Assembly: GCF_003459245.1 (NCBI RefSeq)
Contig: NZ_QRVG01000024.1
Span: 1 to 30,741 of the forward strand
Direction: 5' to 3'
Source: Collinsella sp. AF23-2
Lineage (GTDB): Bacteria; Actinomycetota; Coriobacteriia; Coriobacteriales; Coriobacteriaceae
DNA length: 30,741 bases
Made by a program: the position numbers and the translations under genes. Position 1 is the first letter of the stretch. Each line of letters opens with the position of its first letter. Positions 23,715 through 30,741 of the stretch are shown one piece after another. The notes under the pieces are model-generated. The model ran no database searches. It saw only the letters and a list, made by a program, of their open reading frames with translations, and was not told the origin of the DNA.

Positions 23715-25343
23715 ATGGACAAGGCTGATGTAGTTATCAAGAGCAACACCGTTTTTACCGGCGATGGGCTCGAACCGTTTAAGGGCGGCGTTGCCGTGCG
23801 TGGCGATAAGATCGTTGCCTGCGGTGACGATGCCCACTTGGCGCCGTTTATCGGCCCCGATACTGAGGTGCGCGACTTTGGCGATCAGCTCGTTATGCCT
23901 GGCCTGATTGACTCGCACACGCATTTTGCTCAGGGTGCGTTTATGACCGACCCCGATTTTGCCGTCAACCTTATCGATTGCACCAGTTTTGAGATGGCGA
24001 TGGAGCGTGTCGTGGCGTTTGCGAACGCCCATCCCGATAATGAGTGGATTCTGGGCTGCCAAATCATTCAGTTCCAGTGGGATATCCCCGAGATGCCCAC
24101 GGCTGCGATGATTGACAAATACATCTCGGACCGTCCGGTATTTTTGCAGCAGGTCGACATGCATACGTTTAGTGCCAATACCTGCGCTATCGAGAAAGTC
24201 GGCATTACTACCGAGACGGCCGATCCTACAGGCGGCAAGATCCTTAAGGATGCCGACGGCAACCTGACGGGCGTGTTTTCCAACAATGCCGGCTCCTTCT
24301 TTATGGATGAGGTCTACGACCCAGCGCCCGAGGTTGTTGACGCGTCGTTTGCAAAAACCGCCCGGCGCGCCAATGCCTTGGGAATCACTACGGTCGGCAT
24401 GGTCAATCCTACGTTTGTGAGCATGGAAAACCCGTATGCGGTGTTGGCAGGTCTTAATGCCAAGGGCGACTTGCCACTGCGCGTGTTCCTGTACACCGAT
24501 CTGTTCGAAAACGAGTCCTTAACGCTCGAGCAGATCAAGGAGAAATACGCCTTCTCGGGTACGCAGGTCGAGTGGCACGGCTTTAAGCAGTTTCTTGATG
24601 GCGTGTGCTCCGACCACACCGCTTGGATGCTTGAACCCTATTCCAACGCGCCCGATACCTGCGGTGAGCCCGCGGAGGATCCAGAGCGCATCCGTGCCGC
24701 CATTGTCAGGGCGCAGGAATGGGGCGTTGACACACGCGTCCATACGATCGGCGATCGCTCGGTGCGTTTTGTGCTTGATTGCTTTGAGGAGGGCGAGCGC
24801 TTGCATGGTAAGCGGGGTTGCCGCCACTCCATGGAGCACAACGAGACGGTTCAGCCCGAGGATCTGCCGCGCTACGCGGAGCTTGGTATATGCCCCGGCA
24901 TGCAACCGTGGCACATGCTGCTCGATATGGCTGACCTTGCCAAGGACGATGCCGTGGGCCCCGAGCGTGCAGCGCTTTCGTGGCCCCTGCACAGCCTGCT
25001 TGCAAGCGGTGCCGTGGTGCACTTGGGCAGCGACTTCCCCGTTGTGGGCTTGGAGCCCATGGAGGAGGTGTACGGCGCAGTCTTCCGCATGCTCGAGGAC
25101 GGTTCCAACCCAGAAGGGTGGTTCCCGCAGGAGCGCATCACCATGGCCGAGGCCCTGCGCGCCTACACCTACGGCAGCGCCTACGCCATGCATGCCGAGG
25201 ATCGCATCGGTACGCTCGCATGCGGCAAACAGGCTGATATCTGTGTGCTCGACCGCAACCTCTTTGACTGCGAACCGGCTGAGGTCCTCGAGGCCACGGC
25301 GTCTCTCACGATGATTGCCGGCAAGGTGGTCTACGAGGCCTAG
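23715..25343 (+). CDS. Amidohydrolase family 3 protein (YtcJ-like)
   Basis: A 542-aa metal-dependent hydrolase of the amidohydrolase superfamily. The composite beta-sandwich at the N-terminus is followed by MPGLIDSHTHF with metal ligands H68-x-H70. Then come HTIGDRSVRFVLD, SMEHNETVQPEDL, the late HLGSDFPVVGLEPM with the catalytic Asp, and IGTLACGKQADICVLDRN closing the sandwich. Family members hydrolyse C-N bonds in a range of amides; the substrate cannot be deduced. GGAGG lies six bases upstream of ATG 23715. Nearby transporters suggest it processes an exported or imported small amide. It is followed by a MATE exporter, probably in the same transcript. Confidence 0.88.
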   Translation: MDKADVVIKSNTVFTGDGLEPFKGGVAVRGDKIVACGDDAHLAPFIGPDTEVRDFGDQLVMPGLIDSHTHFAQGAFMTDPDFAVNLIDCTSFEMAMERVVAFANAHPDNEWILGCQIIQFQWDIPEMPTAAMIDKYISDRPVFLQQVDMHTFSANTCAIEKVGITTETADPTGGKILKDADGNLTGVFSNNAGSFFMDEVYDPAPEVVDASFAKTARRANALGITTVGMVNPTFVSMENPYAVLAGLNAKGDLPLRVFLYTDLFENESLTLEQIKEKYAFSGTQVEWHGFKQFLDGVCSDHTAWMLEPYSNAPDTCGEPAEDPERIRAAIVRAQEWGVDTRVHTIGDRSVRFVLDCFEEGERLHGKRGCRHSMEHNETVQPEDLPRYAELGICPGMQPWHMLLDMADLAKDDAVGPERAALSWPLHSLLASGAVVHLGSDFPVVGLEPMEEVYGAVFRMLEDGSNPEGWFPQERITMAEALRAYTYGSAYAMHAEDRIGTLACGKQADICVLDRNLFDCEPAEVLEATASLTMIAGKVVYEA

Positions 25344-25383
25344 CGGGGCTGCTGCATCGCTGGGCGGTGCCACAGCCTGTGCG

Positions 25384-25406
25384 TGCCGCCCATCCATCCA
25401 TCCATT
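25384..25406 (+). repeat. Short CCAT tandem repeat in the MATE leader
   Basis: About four to five tetranucleotide CATC units (CCCATCCATCCATCCATTC) lie 30 bp before the MATE start. They are short and outside the coding frame, so any effect would be on spacing or mRNA. The site is weak but could vary in length by slippage. Confidence 0.4.
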
Positions 25407-25435
25407 CATCAATCTCTCATGGAAAGGGGAGAACA

Positions 25436-26812
25436 ATGGCAGAAGAAACAACCGCCGCTGTTGAGGAGGAGCGTGAGCTTGCCTCGCAGCCGATTCCCGG
25501 CCTGGTGCGCAAGTACACCATCATCACCGGCCAGGGTATGCTTGCCCAAATCATCATGGTGGTCCTGGAGGGCCTTGTCATGGGCTGGGGCTTGGGTGCC
25601 CACGGCCTGGCATGTGTCTCGATCATCATGTCGGTCGAGTACATTAACCTGGCCTTTGGTAACCTGTTTGGCACCGGCGTGCCCGCCGTGGTGGGCAACC
25701 TTTTGGGTGCCGGCGACATTAAGGGCGCCAGCAAGGCGTTTAGCCAGGGCTTTTGGCTTACCACGATTGTGAGTGTGCTGCTTGCTGTGGTGATGGCTGT
25801 GTTTACCGAGCCCATCTGCGCATTCTTCGGTGCCACGCCCGACATCATGGCCGATACCGTTGCCGGCGTGCGCACCTTCTCCGTGCTGCTGCCGCTCACG
25901 GTCATTGGTCAGATGGTCACCGCCGTCATGCGTGTGGACGAGAAGGTTCAGATCCAGGCCAACCTCATGACCGTGTCTGCCATCGTCGCTATCTGCTGGC
26001 TTGCGCTTTCCACGTTTGTACTCAAGCTTGGCGTTATGGGAGCTGGCGTGTACTACGGTCTTTCCATCGGTATCTGGGCCATCGGTATCTTCTGGTTCAT
26101 CGGTGGTAAGAAGTCGCAGCTCCAGATCAGCGCCGCCGACCTCAAACTCGACATGGCCATCTGCGGCCAGATCATCAAGATTGGTTTCCCGTTCTTTTTG
26201 GTGCAAGCTGCCACGTTCATCTTCAACACCGTTGCCAACTCGTTGCTTGGCCAGCTCGGCGGCGACATGGGTTCGCTCTACATCGCGGCCTTTGGTGTGA
26301 TCAACGGCTATATCCTCTACATAACCATGATGGTCGCCCAGTGCTTCTCGTACGGCCTGCAGCCCATTGCCGCCTTCAACGCCGGCGCCAAGGCGTGGAC
26401 GCGCCTCAAGGAAACGCTCTCTTGCACGCTTAAGTACCAGGTCGTGACGCTTGCTGCGGTGTCTGCTGTGCTATGGGTGGCCGCAACGCCGGTCTGCGCC
26501 TTTTTTGCTGGTAGCGACCCGGCGCTCGTCGAGGTTGCCGCCACCGCCACGCGCATCGTTATCCTGGCCGTGGCCCTGGGCTATCTTGCCATGACCATGT
26601 CGATGTACTTCCAGGCGGTTGAGAAGGTGGGTATCGCCACGTTCACCGGTCTGCTTCGCTACGTGATCTGCTCCGTGCCGCTTATGTACCTGCTTGGCAA
26701 CATGATGGGCGTTCAGGGTGTCTGGTTTGCCTTGGTGGCGGCTGACGCCATCACTGGTCTTATCTCCATCGCCCTCGCCGTCCGCGAATCTAAGCGACTT
26801 GCCACGCTCTAG
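25436..26812 (+). CDS. MATE-family efflux transporter
   Basis: A 458-aa multidrug and toxin extrusion family protein with about twelve membrane segments in two halves. The N-half has VLEGLVMGWGLGAHGLACVS and FGNLFGTGVPAVVGNLLGAG, where the conserved Gly/Pro-rich loop is visible. The C-half has AFGVINGYILYITMMVAQCF and YGLQPIAAFNAGA. It is closest in style to the MepA/DinF-like branch. GGGGAG precedes ATG 25436. It follows the amidohydrolase by 92 bp on the same strand, so it may export a product or a toxic substrate of that pathway (inference). Confidence 0.9.
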   Translation: MAEETTAAVEEERELASQPIPGLVRKYTIITGQGMLAQIIMVVLEGLVMGWGLGAHGLACVSIIMSVEYINLAFGNLFGTGVPAVVGNLLGAGDIKGASKAFSQGFWLTTIVSVLLAVVMAVFTEPICAFFGATPDIMADTVAGVRTFSVLLPLTVIGQMVTAVMRVDEKVQIQANLMTVSAIVAICWLALSTFVLKLGVMGAGVYYGLSIGIWAIGIFWFIGGKKSQLQISAADLKLDMAICGQIIKIGFPFFLVQAATFIFNTVANSLLGQLGGDMGSLYIAAFGVINGYILYITMMVAQCFSYGLQPIAAFNAGAKAWTRLKETLSCTLKYQVVTLAAVSAVLWVAATPVCAFFAGSDPALVEVAATATRIVILAVALGYLAMTMSMYFQAVEKVGIATFTGLLRYVICSVPLMYLLGNMMGVQGVWFALVAADAITGLISIALAVRESKRLATL

Positions 26813-26861
26813 ACTCGGACACGGCCGGCGCGCGATAGTCGAATAAGTCAACTCGTCTGCA

Positions 26862-26900
26862 AGCCACCACAATGGGGACAGTTCCCATTGTGGTGGCTAT
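26862..26900. terminator. Terminator after the MATE gene
   Basis: AGCCACCACAATGGG pairs with CCCATTGTGGTGGCT around a short loop that includes GACAGTT, followed by ATTGTTATTT. It is a sibling of the hairpin at 5574-5612: same CCACCACAA stem start and same GGGGACAG. Confidence 0.75.
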
Positions 26901-26951
26901 TGTTATTTAGGGTCTGAGATTTCGGCTCTATAAATAACGTTTTTGAACTGG

Positions 26952-27043
26952 GCTACTATAAGATTGTGGAAAACACTACTACAAGATTATGGAAAACGCT
27001 ACTGCGAGATTATGGCAAATGATACTATACGATTATGGTAACA
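26952..27043 (+). repeat. Four tandem 23-bp repeats (iteron-like) before the AAA ATPase
   Basis: Units 26952-26974, 26975-26997, 26998-27020 and 27021-27043 are all exactly 23 bp. The shared core is CTAYAAGATTATGGAAAAC, and GATTATGG is kept in units 2-4 (GATTGTGG in unit 1). There are no spacers, so it is not a CRISPR array. Divergence grows towards the gene. Each unit contains a TATAAGAT-like stretch, so the array may overlap the promoter and serve as a multi-site operator. The gene's ribosome site follows within 10 bp. Confidence 0.9.
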
Positions 27044-27063
27044 GCGTTATAAGGGGCGTTGAT

Positions 27064-28233
27064 ATGGCCGAGTACATTAACAGGGATTTGCATGAGTTGC
27101 TCATTCGCATGGCGGGTTGGTTTCCTGTTGTGTCGTTGACGGGGCCTAGGCAGAGCGGAAAGTCTACGCTGGTTAGGCATGCCTTTCCCGACTATTCCTA
27201 TGTCACGCTTGAGGACCCCCAAACGAGGCGCGCGGCCTTGGAGGATCCGGTGAGTTTTATCCGCAACCGAAAGGGCGGACTCATCATCGATGAGGCGCAA
27301 TACGCCCCGGATTTGTTCTCGATGATCCAGGTTGTTTCGGATGAGCGGGGAGATGCCGGTCAATACATCCTTACGGGATCGCAAAACTTTTTGATGATGA
27401 AAAGCATCGGCCAGTCTCTTGCCGGGCGAGTCGGGATCTTAAAATTGCTGCCATTTTCGTTTCGAGAAGCGGAGAGGGGCCAGCAGGGGCAGTTGGAAGT
27501 GGATTTGTTTGCGCTCGAAGGGGGATACCCTCGCCTGCGTTCCGCCGGAATGCCGTCCTCGGTTTATTTCCCCAGCTATATTGATACCTATGTTGAGCGC
27601 GATGTTGTGGGCTTGCTTGACGTGCGCAATAAAGCGGAGTTTCATAAGTTACTGTCCATAATTGCCCAGAGCGCCGGTGCTCTCATTAATATATCTTCGC
27701 TTTCTCGAGATACGGGTGTGAACGTATCGACCATTAAAAGCTGGTTGTCTATCCTGGAGCAGAGCTACCTGACGTTTTCACTGCAGCCTTATTATGCAAA
27801 TGCCAGGAAACGTTTGACTAAAACGCCCAAGCTTTATTTTTACGACACGGGGCTGCTCTGCTACTTGCTCAAAATTGGATCACTGGAGCAACTTTTGGAG
27901 AGCCCTTATCTGGGGGCAGTTTTCGAAAACCTCATCGTTTCCGAAACGGCGAAGAGCCATCTCAACGTGGGCGAGAATCCCGAGTTGTATTTCTATAGGG
28001 ACGACGGCAAGCGAGAAATCGATTTGCTCGACTGCACAAACTCAGGGAGTCCCAAGGCTATCGAAATAAAATCATCCAGAACGTATCACGATAAGTACGC
28101 CCGCCATTTACAGGCTGTATGCGATGAGATCGACATTGCAAAAGATGCGCGCTATGTTGTGGCCCGCGTGGATTCAACGTATGAGTCGAAAGACTGTAGC
28201 GTGGTCTCGGCGCGTGATTGGCTTTTGCGATAA
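27064..28233 (+). CDS. AAA+ ATPase with C-terminal DUF4143 domain
   Basis: A 389-aa AAA_14 ATPase. Walker A GPRQSGKST is near residues 27-35, Walker B GLIIDEAQYAPDLF, sensor 1 ILTGSQNFLM, then the family's LKLLPFSFREAE and EGGYPRL. The DUF4143 part (AGALINISSLSRDTGVNVST, LYFYDTGLLCYLL, GAVFENLIVSE) ends in a nuclease-like fold with YFYRDDGKREIDLL and AIEIKSSRT. That resembles the D-(x)-ExK pattern of PD-(D/E)XK proteins, so a nuclease activity is possible. The cellular role of this family is not established. Start 27064 follows AAGGGG; the longer frame begins inside the 23-bp repeats. Base use is less GC-rich than in neighbouring genes, suggesting transfer. Confidence 0.9.
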   Translation: MAEYINRDLHELLIRMAGWFPVVSLTGPRQSGKSTLVRHAFPDYSYVTLEDPQTRRAALEDPVSFIRNRKGGLIIDEAQYAPDLFSMIQVVSDERGDAGQYILTGSQNFLMMKSIGQSLAGRVGILKLLPFSFREAERGQQGQLEVDLFALEGGYPRLRSAGMPSSVYFPSYIDTYVERDVVGLLDVRNKAEFHKLLSIIAQSAGALINISSLSRDTGVNVSTIKSWLSILEQSYLTFSLQPYYANARKRLTKTPKLYFYDTGLLCYLLKIGSLEQLLESPYLGAVFENLIVSETAKSHLNVGENPELYFYRDDGKREIDLLDCTNSGSPKAIEIKSSRTYHDKYARHLQAVCDEIDIAKDARYVVARVDSTYESKDCSVVSARDWLLR

Positions 28234-28255
28234 CAAGTTCGGCGTATTAACAACT

Positions 28256-28545
28256 GCCGCGAAGGGTCCGGATCCCTTTCGCGGCGGTTTTTTGCCGATC
28301 CGGTGCGCCTCAGATGCAAGTGAGTAGACTTTTTTGGATTTACCGAGCACATCGCGACAAATGCTCGGTAAAACTGCAGGTCAGCGCTGTGGCGATTTGG
28401 CGTGTGCTCGGATTCCTGCAAAAAATCTACTCACTTGGTTTTTGCTGTTAGAAGGCCGCCGCGAGGGAAAGTAGTTCCCTCGCGGCGGCCTTGGTGTTTT
28501 CCCAGATAAAACCTGCCAAAATAAACCTGTCCCTTTTTGGCAGGT
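28256..28545. repeat. Composite four-hairpin intergenic element, copy 2
   Basis: Follows the AAA ATPase, convergent with the GNAT gene. (h1) GCCGCGAAGGG (28256-28266) / CCCTTTCGCGGC plus TTTTTT; (h2) a 12-bp stem CAAGTGAGTAGA (28317-28328) / TCTACTCACTTG (28426-28437); (h3) a perfect 18-bp stem (28452-28469 / 28475-28492) with loop AGTAG; (h4) ACCTGCCAAAA (28511-28521) / TTTTGGCAGGT (28535-28545). Relative to copy 1, the h3 stem changes AAAACC/GGTTTT to AAGGCC/GGCCTT, keeping pairing. Inside h2, 28339-28349 pairs perfectly with 28362-28372, while CCGAGCACA (28343-28351) can instead pair with TGTGCTCGG (28403-28411). Confidence 0.85.
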
Positions 28546-28609
28546 CTCTATTTGGTATGGCTGACCGGTTTGGGCTGTCTTGGAGAAAGCCCATGAGGCG
28601 GCACACAGG

Positions 28610-29250
28610 CTAATCCTGCGTGTCGCCTCCGTACATGTAGACGATAAAGCCGTCGCCGGTGTCTTGGCTGTGATCTTCTAGGATGCGCTTCATGTTGAGG
28701 TGCTCGTAGAACTGCCAGTCAGAGTTGCAGTCGCTCATCAGGAAGAACTTGGTGCAGCCTGCCCGGGCGAGCTCGGCGCGGGCAAGGTCGATGAGCGCGC
28801 GGCCGAGCCCTTTGCCCTGCCACTCGGGCACGATGATGATGAGCCCTGGGCATACTCATTGCCCGTGGCGGCAAAGCGGTCGGCCGTGGCCTTCTCGCGG
28901 CTGTCGCCAAAGAGCGAGCCCTCGAGCTTGGCGTCGGCGGTCTTTGCCATCTCGGTTGCCTGGGCGAACATCTCGTCGTAGCAGGGCACCCACGTGGGAT
29001 TGGTACGCGGCTTGCCGTCCTCGAAGATGCCGATGCAGCAGGCGGCGATAATGCGGCCCTCGGCCTCGGCGACAAGCGCGATAGGTGAGCGCTGTAGCTG
29101 CATGGTGATGTTAAAGCGCGCGCAGAAATCGGCAGCTTCGACGTCACCGCGGTTGCGCAGCGTGTTGCACCACAGCTGGTTGTAGATGGCGGCGATGCCA
29201 GCCAGGTCGTCGAGCGTGGCGGCGCGCAGGGTTACGTTGTCAAGGCTCAT
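28610..29250 (-). pseudogene. GNAT-family N-acetyltransferase with a one-base frameshift
   Basis: Start 29250 (MSLDNVTLRAATLDDLAGIA) has AAGGAG upstream. The first frame runs to about residue 136 (ATGNEYAQG). The acetyl-CoA-binding core then continues in another frame: LIIIVPEWQGKGLGRALIDL with the Q-x-x-G-x-G motif, then FFLMSDCNSDWQFYEHLNM and a C-terminal strand. One base is missing in the G-run at 28844-28846 (GG before CTC on the minus strand). Repaired, the protein would be about 213 aa. Either a recent pseudogene or a sequencing error; the rest of the frame shows no further damage. Substrate unknown. Confidence 0.8.
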
Positions 29251-29590
29251 GGAGGCTCCTTCCAAGGTGGGTCAGGCCACCTCTGAGTGTGACATGGGCG
29301 CGCCGTCGCCGCATCAATCATTCGGCAGACGAGTCCCGTTCCCTCGGGGACGGAGGAAAAGGGGCCACGAGCGAGGATTTTCGGACGCTTGCTCGACGAG
29401 AGTGGATAATCTCCCACTTTCAGCGCGATCCTAGGCCAAAAACGGGAGATTATCCACTCTCGTGGTAAGCGACCCGCGCGTTATCCATTCCCTTTTTGGT
29501 TGGTCGTGCTTGCACTTTAGCGTGCGACAGCGGATAATGCCGAGCATTCGACGATTCAAGCTTAGACTTCTTTGATTGAGGAGGCCCCGC
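29251..29590. promoter_or_regulatory. GNAT / DAHP synthase intergenic region
   Basis: 340 bp without a gene. It carries a perfect 20-bp inverted repeat (29396-29415 / 29444-29463) with a 28-nt spacer; each arm contains GTGGATAATC or its complement. GGATAA/TTATCC also appears at 29481-29486 and 29532-29537. A promoter candidate for the next gene is TTGCAC (29510-29515), a 17-bp spacer, then GATAAT (29533-29538). GGGGACGGAGGAAAA at 29346-29360 repeats a sequence at 42-56. Confidence 0.55.
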
Positions 29591-30622
29591 ATGGCCATGG
29601 AATTTAAACGCAGGCTGCCGATCCCCATGGAGATCCGCGAGGAAATGCCGCTGTCCGCTGAGCTTACTGCTAAGAAGCAGGCATTCGACGCCGAGGTCGC
29701 CAAGGTCTTTACCGGCGAGGACGCGCGCAAGGTGCTCATCATCGGACCGTGCTCTGCCGACCGCGAGGACTCGGTCCTCGAGTACATGAACCGCCTGGCC
29801 AAAACCGCCGAGGAGGTCAAGGACAAGCTCATCATCATCCCGCGCGTCTACACCAACAAGCCGCGCACCAAGGGCACCGGTTACAAGGGCCTGCTGCACA
29901 ACCCCGATCCCGAGGCGCCCGACGATCTGCTCGAAGGCGTTAAGGCCATTCGCCACATGCACTTGCGCGTCATCGAGGAGACTGGCTTCTTCACTGCCGA
30001 CGAGATGCTCTACCCGTCCAACTACCAGTACCTCGTCGACCTGTTGAGCTACGTCGCCGTGGGTGCGCGTTCGGTCGAGAACCAGGAGCACCGTCTGGTG
30101 TCGAGCGGCATTTCGGTGCCGGTGGGCATGAAAAATCCTACAGCCGGTTCCACTACCGTCATGCTCAACTCCATCTACGCCGCCCAGGCGCACCAGAGCT
30201 TTATCTTCCGCAACTGGGAGGTCGAGTGCGACGGCAACCCGCTCGCGCACGCCGTCATGCGCGGCTACATCGGTCTCGACGGTCGCACTTACCCCAATTA
30301 CCACTACGAGCACCTGGAGCGCCTTGCCGAGCGCTATACCGAGCACGCCGGCTACGCCAACCCGGCGGCGGTTATCGACTGCAACCATGACAACTCGGGC
30401 AAGCGCCCGCTGGAGCAGTATCGCATCTGCAAGGAAGTGCTCGACAGCTGTCGCCGCAACGAATCCATCTCCAAACTGGTCAAGGGCTTTATGATCGAGT
30501 CCTACCTGGAGGATGGCAACCAGCCGGTCGACGGCGGCGTCTTTGGCAAGTCGATCACCGACCCGTGCCTGGGCTGGGAAAAGACCGACTATCTGATCCA
30601 CGAGATCGCGGAGCGTGTTTAG
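29591..30622 (+). CDS. 3-deoxy-7-phosphoheptulonate (DAHP) synthase, class I
   Basis: Condenses phosphoenolpyruvate and erythrose-4-phosphate, the first step of the shikimate pathway. 343 aa, the length of the AroF/AroG/AroH type. Motifs: LIIGPCSADREDSV (metal and PEP-binding Cys), PRVYTNKPRTKGTGYKGL, VSSGISVPVGMKNPTAGST, DCNHDNSGKRPLEQ and a C-terminal GGVFGKSITDPCLGWEKT. The N-terminal extension that carries feedback control in E. coli homologues is present in short form; the inhibitor cannot be predicted. GAGGAGG lies six bases before ATG 29591. It stands alone with its own promoter. Confidence 0.95.
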   Translation: MAMEFKRRLPIPMEIREEMPLSAELTAKKQAFDAEVAKVFTGEDARKVLIIGPCSADREDSVLEYMNRLAKTAEEVKDKLIIIPRVYTNKPRTKGTGYKGLLHNPDPEAPDDLLEGVKAIRHMHLRVIEETGFFTADEMLYPSNYQYLVDLLSYVAVGARSVENQEHRLVSSGISVPVGMKNPTAGSTTVMLNSIYAAQAHQSFIFRNWEVECDGNPLAHAVMRGYIGLDGRTYPNYHYEHLERLAERYTEHAGYANPAAVIDCNHDNSGKRPLEQYRICKEVLDSCRRNESISKLVKGFMIESYLEDGNQPVDGGVFGKSITDPCLGWEKTDYLIHEIAERV

Positions 30623-30649
30623 TTACGCGGGTTTACCAACCCGCGTAAC
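30623..30649 (+). terminator. Hairpin directly after the DAHP synthase gene
   Basis: TTACGCGGGTT and AACCCGCGTAA form a perfect 11-bp stem with a 4-nt loop just after the stop codon. There is no T-tract, so it may protect the 3' end, with the next hairpin doing the terminating. Confidence 0.55.
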
Positions 30650-30679
30650 GGCTCGACGCTGCGCGCCGCCCAGAGCGAC

Positions 30680-30741
30680 AATTTGTCATTCAAAAGGCAA
30701 GGCATGACCAGAAGGTCAATGCCCTGCCTTTTTCATGCCAA
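30680..30741 (+). terminator. Terminator resembling the core of element E2
   Basis: AAAAGGCA-AGGCATGACC (30692-30709) pairs with GGTCAATGCCCTGCCTTTT (30714-30732), ending in TTTTT. The core GGCATGACC / GGTCAATGCC and the following CT-CCT-TTTCA match E2 (20139-20175). The window ends inside what may be the outer right arm of a third E element. Confidence 0.65.

Noticed and set aside
26952..27043. CRISPR array
   Set aside because: Repeats are directly adjacent with no spacers, and no cas gene is present.
26989..27063. Upstream ATG for the AAA ATPase inside the 23-bp repeats
   Set aside because: The repeats are 23 bp, not a multiple of three, so they are not coding; the 27064 start has AAGGGG and the usual family N-terminus.
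1..30741. tRNA, rRNA or insertion-sequence transposase genes
   Set aside because: No cloverleaf, rRNA segment or transposase-like protein was recognised on either strand.

Overview
The window is GC-rich, densely coded DNA of a gut actinobacterium. It most resembles Coriobacteriia, probably Collinsella. The grounds are the GC-rich codon use of nearly all genes, LuxR-type regulators fused to a multi-spanning membrane domain, a complete-looking agmatine deiminase pathway of the kind found in fermenting gut bacteria, and strong GGAGG-type ribosome sites. The species call is inference; no rRNA or other marker gene is present.

Layout: (1) 1-4260, galactose catabolism: galK-galT on the minus strand, divergent from a LacI-family regulator, with three operator-like repeats between them. 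(2) 4390-7770, a flavodiiron protein, a DeoR regulator and a divergent class II aldolase that ends in a large nested terminator. (3) 7935-11028 (minus strand), a HAD phosphatase, an AraC regulator, one or two unrecognised small ORFs, and a NUDIX domain fused to a Vsr-type endonuclease. (4) 11177-14153, a Bce/MacB-type ABC ATPase and FtsX-type permease. (5) 14483-22052, a membrane LuxR regulator divergent from the agmatine pathway: putrescine carbamoyltransferase, antiporter, agmatine deiminase and a second paralogous antiporter. Long, strongly structured non-coding stretches separate the pathway genes. (6) 22088-26812, a small unknown protein, a second membrane LuxR gene broken at a T7 run, an amidohydrolase and a MATE exporter. 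(7) 27064-28233, an AAA ATPase (AAA_14/DUF4143) preceded by four exact-period 23-bp repeats. (8) 28610-30622, a frameshifted GNAT acetyltransferase and a class I DAHP synthase.

How the parts work together: the agmatine genes should convert imported agmatine to N-carbamoylputrescine and then to putrescine plus carbamoyl phosphate, exchanging putrescine for agmatine. The carbamate kinase that would harvest ATP is not in the window. Each LuxR gene sits beside a catabolic or transport set, so each probably controls its neighbours. galK/galT feed galactose into glycolysis.

The most unusual content is non-coding. A composite element of about 290 bp with four hairpins occurs twice (14191-14483 and 28256-28545), with compensatory stem changes. 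Twin 88-nt elements (19997-20084 and 20109-20196) keep the same internal loops while their helices co-vary. At least six hairpins with unrelated stems carry GGGACAG in the loop. The 23-bp repeat array abuts the AAA ATPase. Two genes carry single-base frameshifts (LuxR at 22562-22568, GNAT at 28844-28846). These may be real or sequencing errors.
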